In this document: positions 4,944 to 6,378 of the stretch, in pieces
How positions within the stretch are numbered: the stretch's first letter is position 1
Layout of the letters: each line of letters begins with the position of its first letter
NCBI GenBank assembly: GCA_022749905.1
Contig: JAKIWU010000078.1
Span: forward strand, 1-6,378
DNA length: 6,378 bases
Direction of reading: 5' to 3'
Origin: Thermoplasmata archaeon
GTDB taxonomy: Archaea; Thermoplasmatota; Thermoplasmata; Lutacidiplasmatales; UBA184
Program-made: the position numbers and the translations under genes
The notes under the pieces: model-generated
Told to the model about the DNA's origin: nothing
Databases searched by the model: none
The model's input: only the letters and a program-made list of their open reading frames with translations

Positions 4944-5843
4944 TTAGGTGAACTCGTCGAGCAGGTTCTCGTTTCCCGCGAGTCCCGCGGGCTGCTTCGC
5001 AAGGGGCCCGGCTGCGAGCACCTCTTCAAGCTCCTCGTAGGTCGGTCGGTCGGTGCGGTAGAAGAGGCCGATGGGGATCTTGTCGCCCCATTCGAGCGCG
5101 CGCTCCCAGGCCGTGACGAGGTTCGTCGGGTCGTGGCCCGAGCTCTCGAGCTTGTAGACGCGCTGCCGGAAGAAGTCGAACGTGTTGATCTTGTTGTAGG
5201 TCACGCACGGCGAGAGCGCGTCGACGAACGCGAACCCCTTGTGCGCGATCCCGTTCTGGATCAGATCGACCATGTGCTTCACGTCCCCCGAGAAGGCTCG
5301 GGCCACGTAGGTCGCGCCGCTCGCGAGCGCGAGGGCGATCGGATCGATCGGGTTCTCGATCACACCTTCCGGGGTGGACTTCGTCTTGTGGCCCATCATC
5401 GACGTCGGGCTCGCCTGGCCCGTCGTGAGCCCGTAGATCTGGTTGTCCATCGTGACGTAGGTGAGGTCGACATTCCGCCGCATCGAGTGGACGAAGTGCC
5501 CGCAGCCGATCCCGAACCCGTCCCCGTCGCCGCCGGTCCCGATGACGGTGAGCCCATGGTTCGCCCACCGGATCCCTTCCGCGACGGGGATCGCGCGGCC
5601 GTGTACCCCGTGGAAGCCGTAGCTCGAGAGGAAGTGCGGGAGGTTCGACGAGCATCCGATCCCCGATACGATCACGACATTGTGCGAGGGGATCTGGAGT
5701 TTTTTCACCGCGAGCTCGATCGCGGCTACGACCGAGAAATCCCCGCAACCCGGGCACCAGGTCGGTTTCGTGTCGCTCTTGCCGATGAGGGGGAGGGCCG
5801 CGCCCATGCTCGCGGGAGCCGCTCCCGCCGACGTTCCCGCCAT
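4944..5843 (-). CDS. korB: 2-oxoacid:ferredoxin oxidoreductase, beta subunit
   Basis: Cytosolic subunit carrying thiamine diphosphate and a [4Fe-4S] cluster. With the alpha subunit it oxidatively decarboxylates a 2-oxoacid to acyl-CoA and CO2, passing electrons to ferredoxin, or runs in reverse. The 299 residues show the four expected cluster cysteines: Cys30 and Cys33 (WCPGCGDF), Cys64 (GIGCSS) and Cys213 (SPCVTYN). The Mg-TPP motif GDGDGFGIGCGH begins at 105, followed by RRNVDLTYVTMDNQIYGLTTGQ (in two parts, 122-134 and 135-143), SPTS and TKSTPEG. This is the archaeal OFOR/KorB pattern; whether the substrate is 2-oxoglutarate, pyruvate or several acids cannot be told, and korB is used in that broad sense. 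The frame extends upstream to 6176 inside the alpha gene, but only as a shadow. ATG 5843 follows the alpha TAG by 1 nt, implying coupled translation; ATG 5807 would bring the first cysteines nearer the N terminus, as in crenarchaeal enzymes. Confidence 0.95.
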   Translation of the reverse strand: MAGTSAGAAPASMGAALPLIGKSDTKPTWCPGCGDFSVVAAIELAVKKLQIPSHNVVIVSGIGCSSNLPHFLSSYGFHGVHGRAIPVAEGIRWANHGLTVIGTGGDGDGFGIGCGHFVHSMRRNVDLTYVTMDNQIYGLTTGQASPTSMMGHKTKSTPEGVIENPIDPIALALASGATYVARAFSGDVKHMVDLIQNGIAHKGFAFVDALSPCVTYNKINTFDFFRQRVYKLESSGHDPTNLVTAWERALEWGDKIPIGLFYRTDRPTYEELEEVLAAGPLAKQPAGLAGNENLLDEFT

Positions 5844-5844
5844 C

Positions 5845-6378
5845 CTACTTCCCCCCGAGGAGCTCGTTCGCCTTGCGAACGATCTCCATGGGATAGAACG
5901 GTTCCCCGTCGTACTTGAGCAGGCGGTTCGTGAGGTGAACGCCGGTCTCCGCTCGGATGAGGCGACCGAGTTGGCCGGAGAAGTTTCCCTCCACGAGGAG
6001 CGTTCGGGGCGCGCGAGCGAGGGCGGCGGCGAGTGGCTCCACGTGGAGGGGATACACGGTCCGGACCTGGAGGAGATTGGTAGGAACACCCTGATCGGCG
6101 AGGATGCGGATCGCGTCCCGGACGGCCCCAACGGTCGACCCCCATGCGACGAACGTGAGTCGGGGGTTGGCCGCACCCTCGACGAGCGGGGGTTCCGAGC
6201 CCGCGCGGAGCCCGTCGAGCTTGCGCATCCGCTTGTCCATCATCTTGGTCCGTTCCGCGACCCAGATCGGGATCCCGGATCTCACATCCGAGATGAGGTG
6301 GCCCTTCTCGTCGTGCTCGTCGGAGCCGGCGATGAAATTGAGACCGGGCTGGCCCGGGATCGCCCGGGGGGAGACTCC
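5845..6378 (-). CDS. korA: 2-oxoacid:ferredoxin oxidoreductase, alpha subunit (C-terminal part)
   Basis: Partial gene: the last 177 residues and the stop are present, and the N-terminal part lies beyond the right edge. The visible part begins in the conserved stretch GVSPRAIPGQPGLNF, continues with GSDEHDEKGHL (about 18-28) and KRMRKLD, then enters the transketolase-C-like domain (WGSTVGAVRDAI, QVRTVYPLH) and ends with VEGNFSGQLGRLIRAETG and a Pro-Phe-Tyr-Pro motif. These are typical of the alpha subunit, or the alpha half of a fused gamma-alpha subunit, of archaeal 2-oxoacid:ferredoxin oxidoreductases. The substrate-informative YPITP region and any gamma domain are outside the window, so fused and unfused forms cannot be told apart. 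A GTG at 6285 is in frame, but strong conservation upstream shows it is not the start. The TAG stop is 1 nt before the beta ATG. The symbol korA is used broadly, as substrate is unproven. Confidence 0.93.
   Translation of the reverse strand, partial: GVSPRAIPGQPGLNFIAGSDEHDEKGHLISDVRSGIPIWVAERTKMMDKRMRKLDGLRAGSEPPLVEGAANPRLTFVAWGSTVGAVRDAIRILADQGVPTNLLQVRTVYPLHVEPLAAALARAPRTLLVEGNFSGQLGRLIRAETGVHLTNRLLKYDGEPFYPMEIVRKANELLGGK

Noticed and set aside
5844..6176. Upstream in-frame extension of the beta subunit (111 codons).
   Set aside because: It lies inside the alpha-subunit gene in another frame and reads as Ser/Arg/Pro-rich noise. The conserved beta sequence begins after ATG 5843.
1..6378. 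Mobile elements, CRISPR repeats, tRNA or rRNA genes.
   Set aside because: I looked for transposase motifs, regularly spaced repeats and tRNA T-loop signatures on both strands and saw none.

Overview
This is a very GC-rich window with tightly packed genes. Coding frames stand out by strongly GC-biased third codon positions (about 86% G/C in the small gene at 2392-2649, counted by hand). Several starts have TATA-like octamers upstream, in one case about 26 nt from the ATG as expected for a leaderless transcript, while others have short Shine-Dalgarno matches. Together with the two-subunit 2-oxoacid:ferredoxin oxidoreductase and a Wzx/MATE-type oligosaccharide flippase, this suggests an archaeon, perhaps a GC-rich member of Thermoplasmata. 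The taxonomic call is inference; a GC-rich bacterium is not excluded.

Layout, left to right. Positions 1-239 hold no gene I can support, but contain small inverted repeats and end in a TATA-like element. The only plus-strand gene is dihydroorotase (pyrC, 270-1619), convergent with the rest. Everything else is on the minus strand, so transcription runs right to left. It starts with the C-terminal part of the alpha subunit (5845-6378, cut by the window edge) and the complete beta subunit (4944-5843), which begins 1 nt after the alpha stop. A lipid-linked oligosaccharide flippase (3288-4865) follows, then a 179-nt spacer, a 124-residue low-complexity charged protein (2734-3108), an 85-residue protein with one CxxC pair (2392-2649), and a DedA/VTT-family membrane protein (1670-2356).

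Functionally there are three blocks: de novo pyrimidine synthesis (pyrC); ferredoxin-linked oxidation or synthesis of 2-oxoacids (korAB-like pair); and a membrane block in which a flippase and a DedA protein bracket two small unassigned proteins. Both membrane families are associated with moving lipids or polyprenyl carriers across the membrane, so the third block could serve the lipid-carrier cycle of surface glycosylation. That is a hypothesis from gene order only. No mobile element, CRISPR array, tRNA or rRNA was recognised. The least ordinary parts are the two small genes and the spacers around them.
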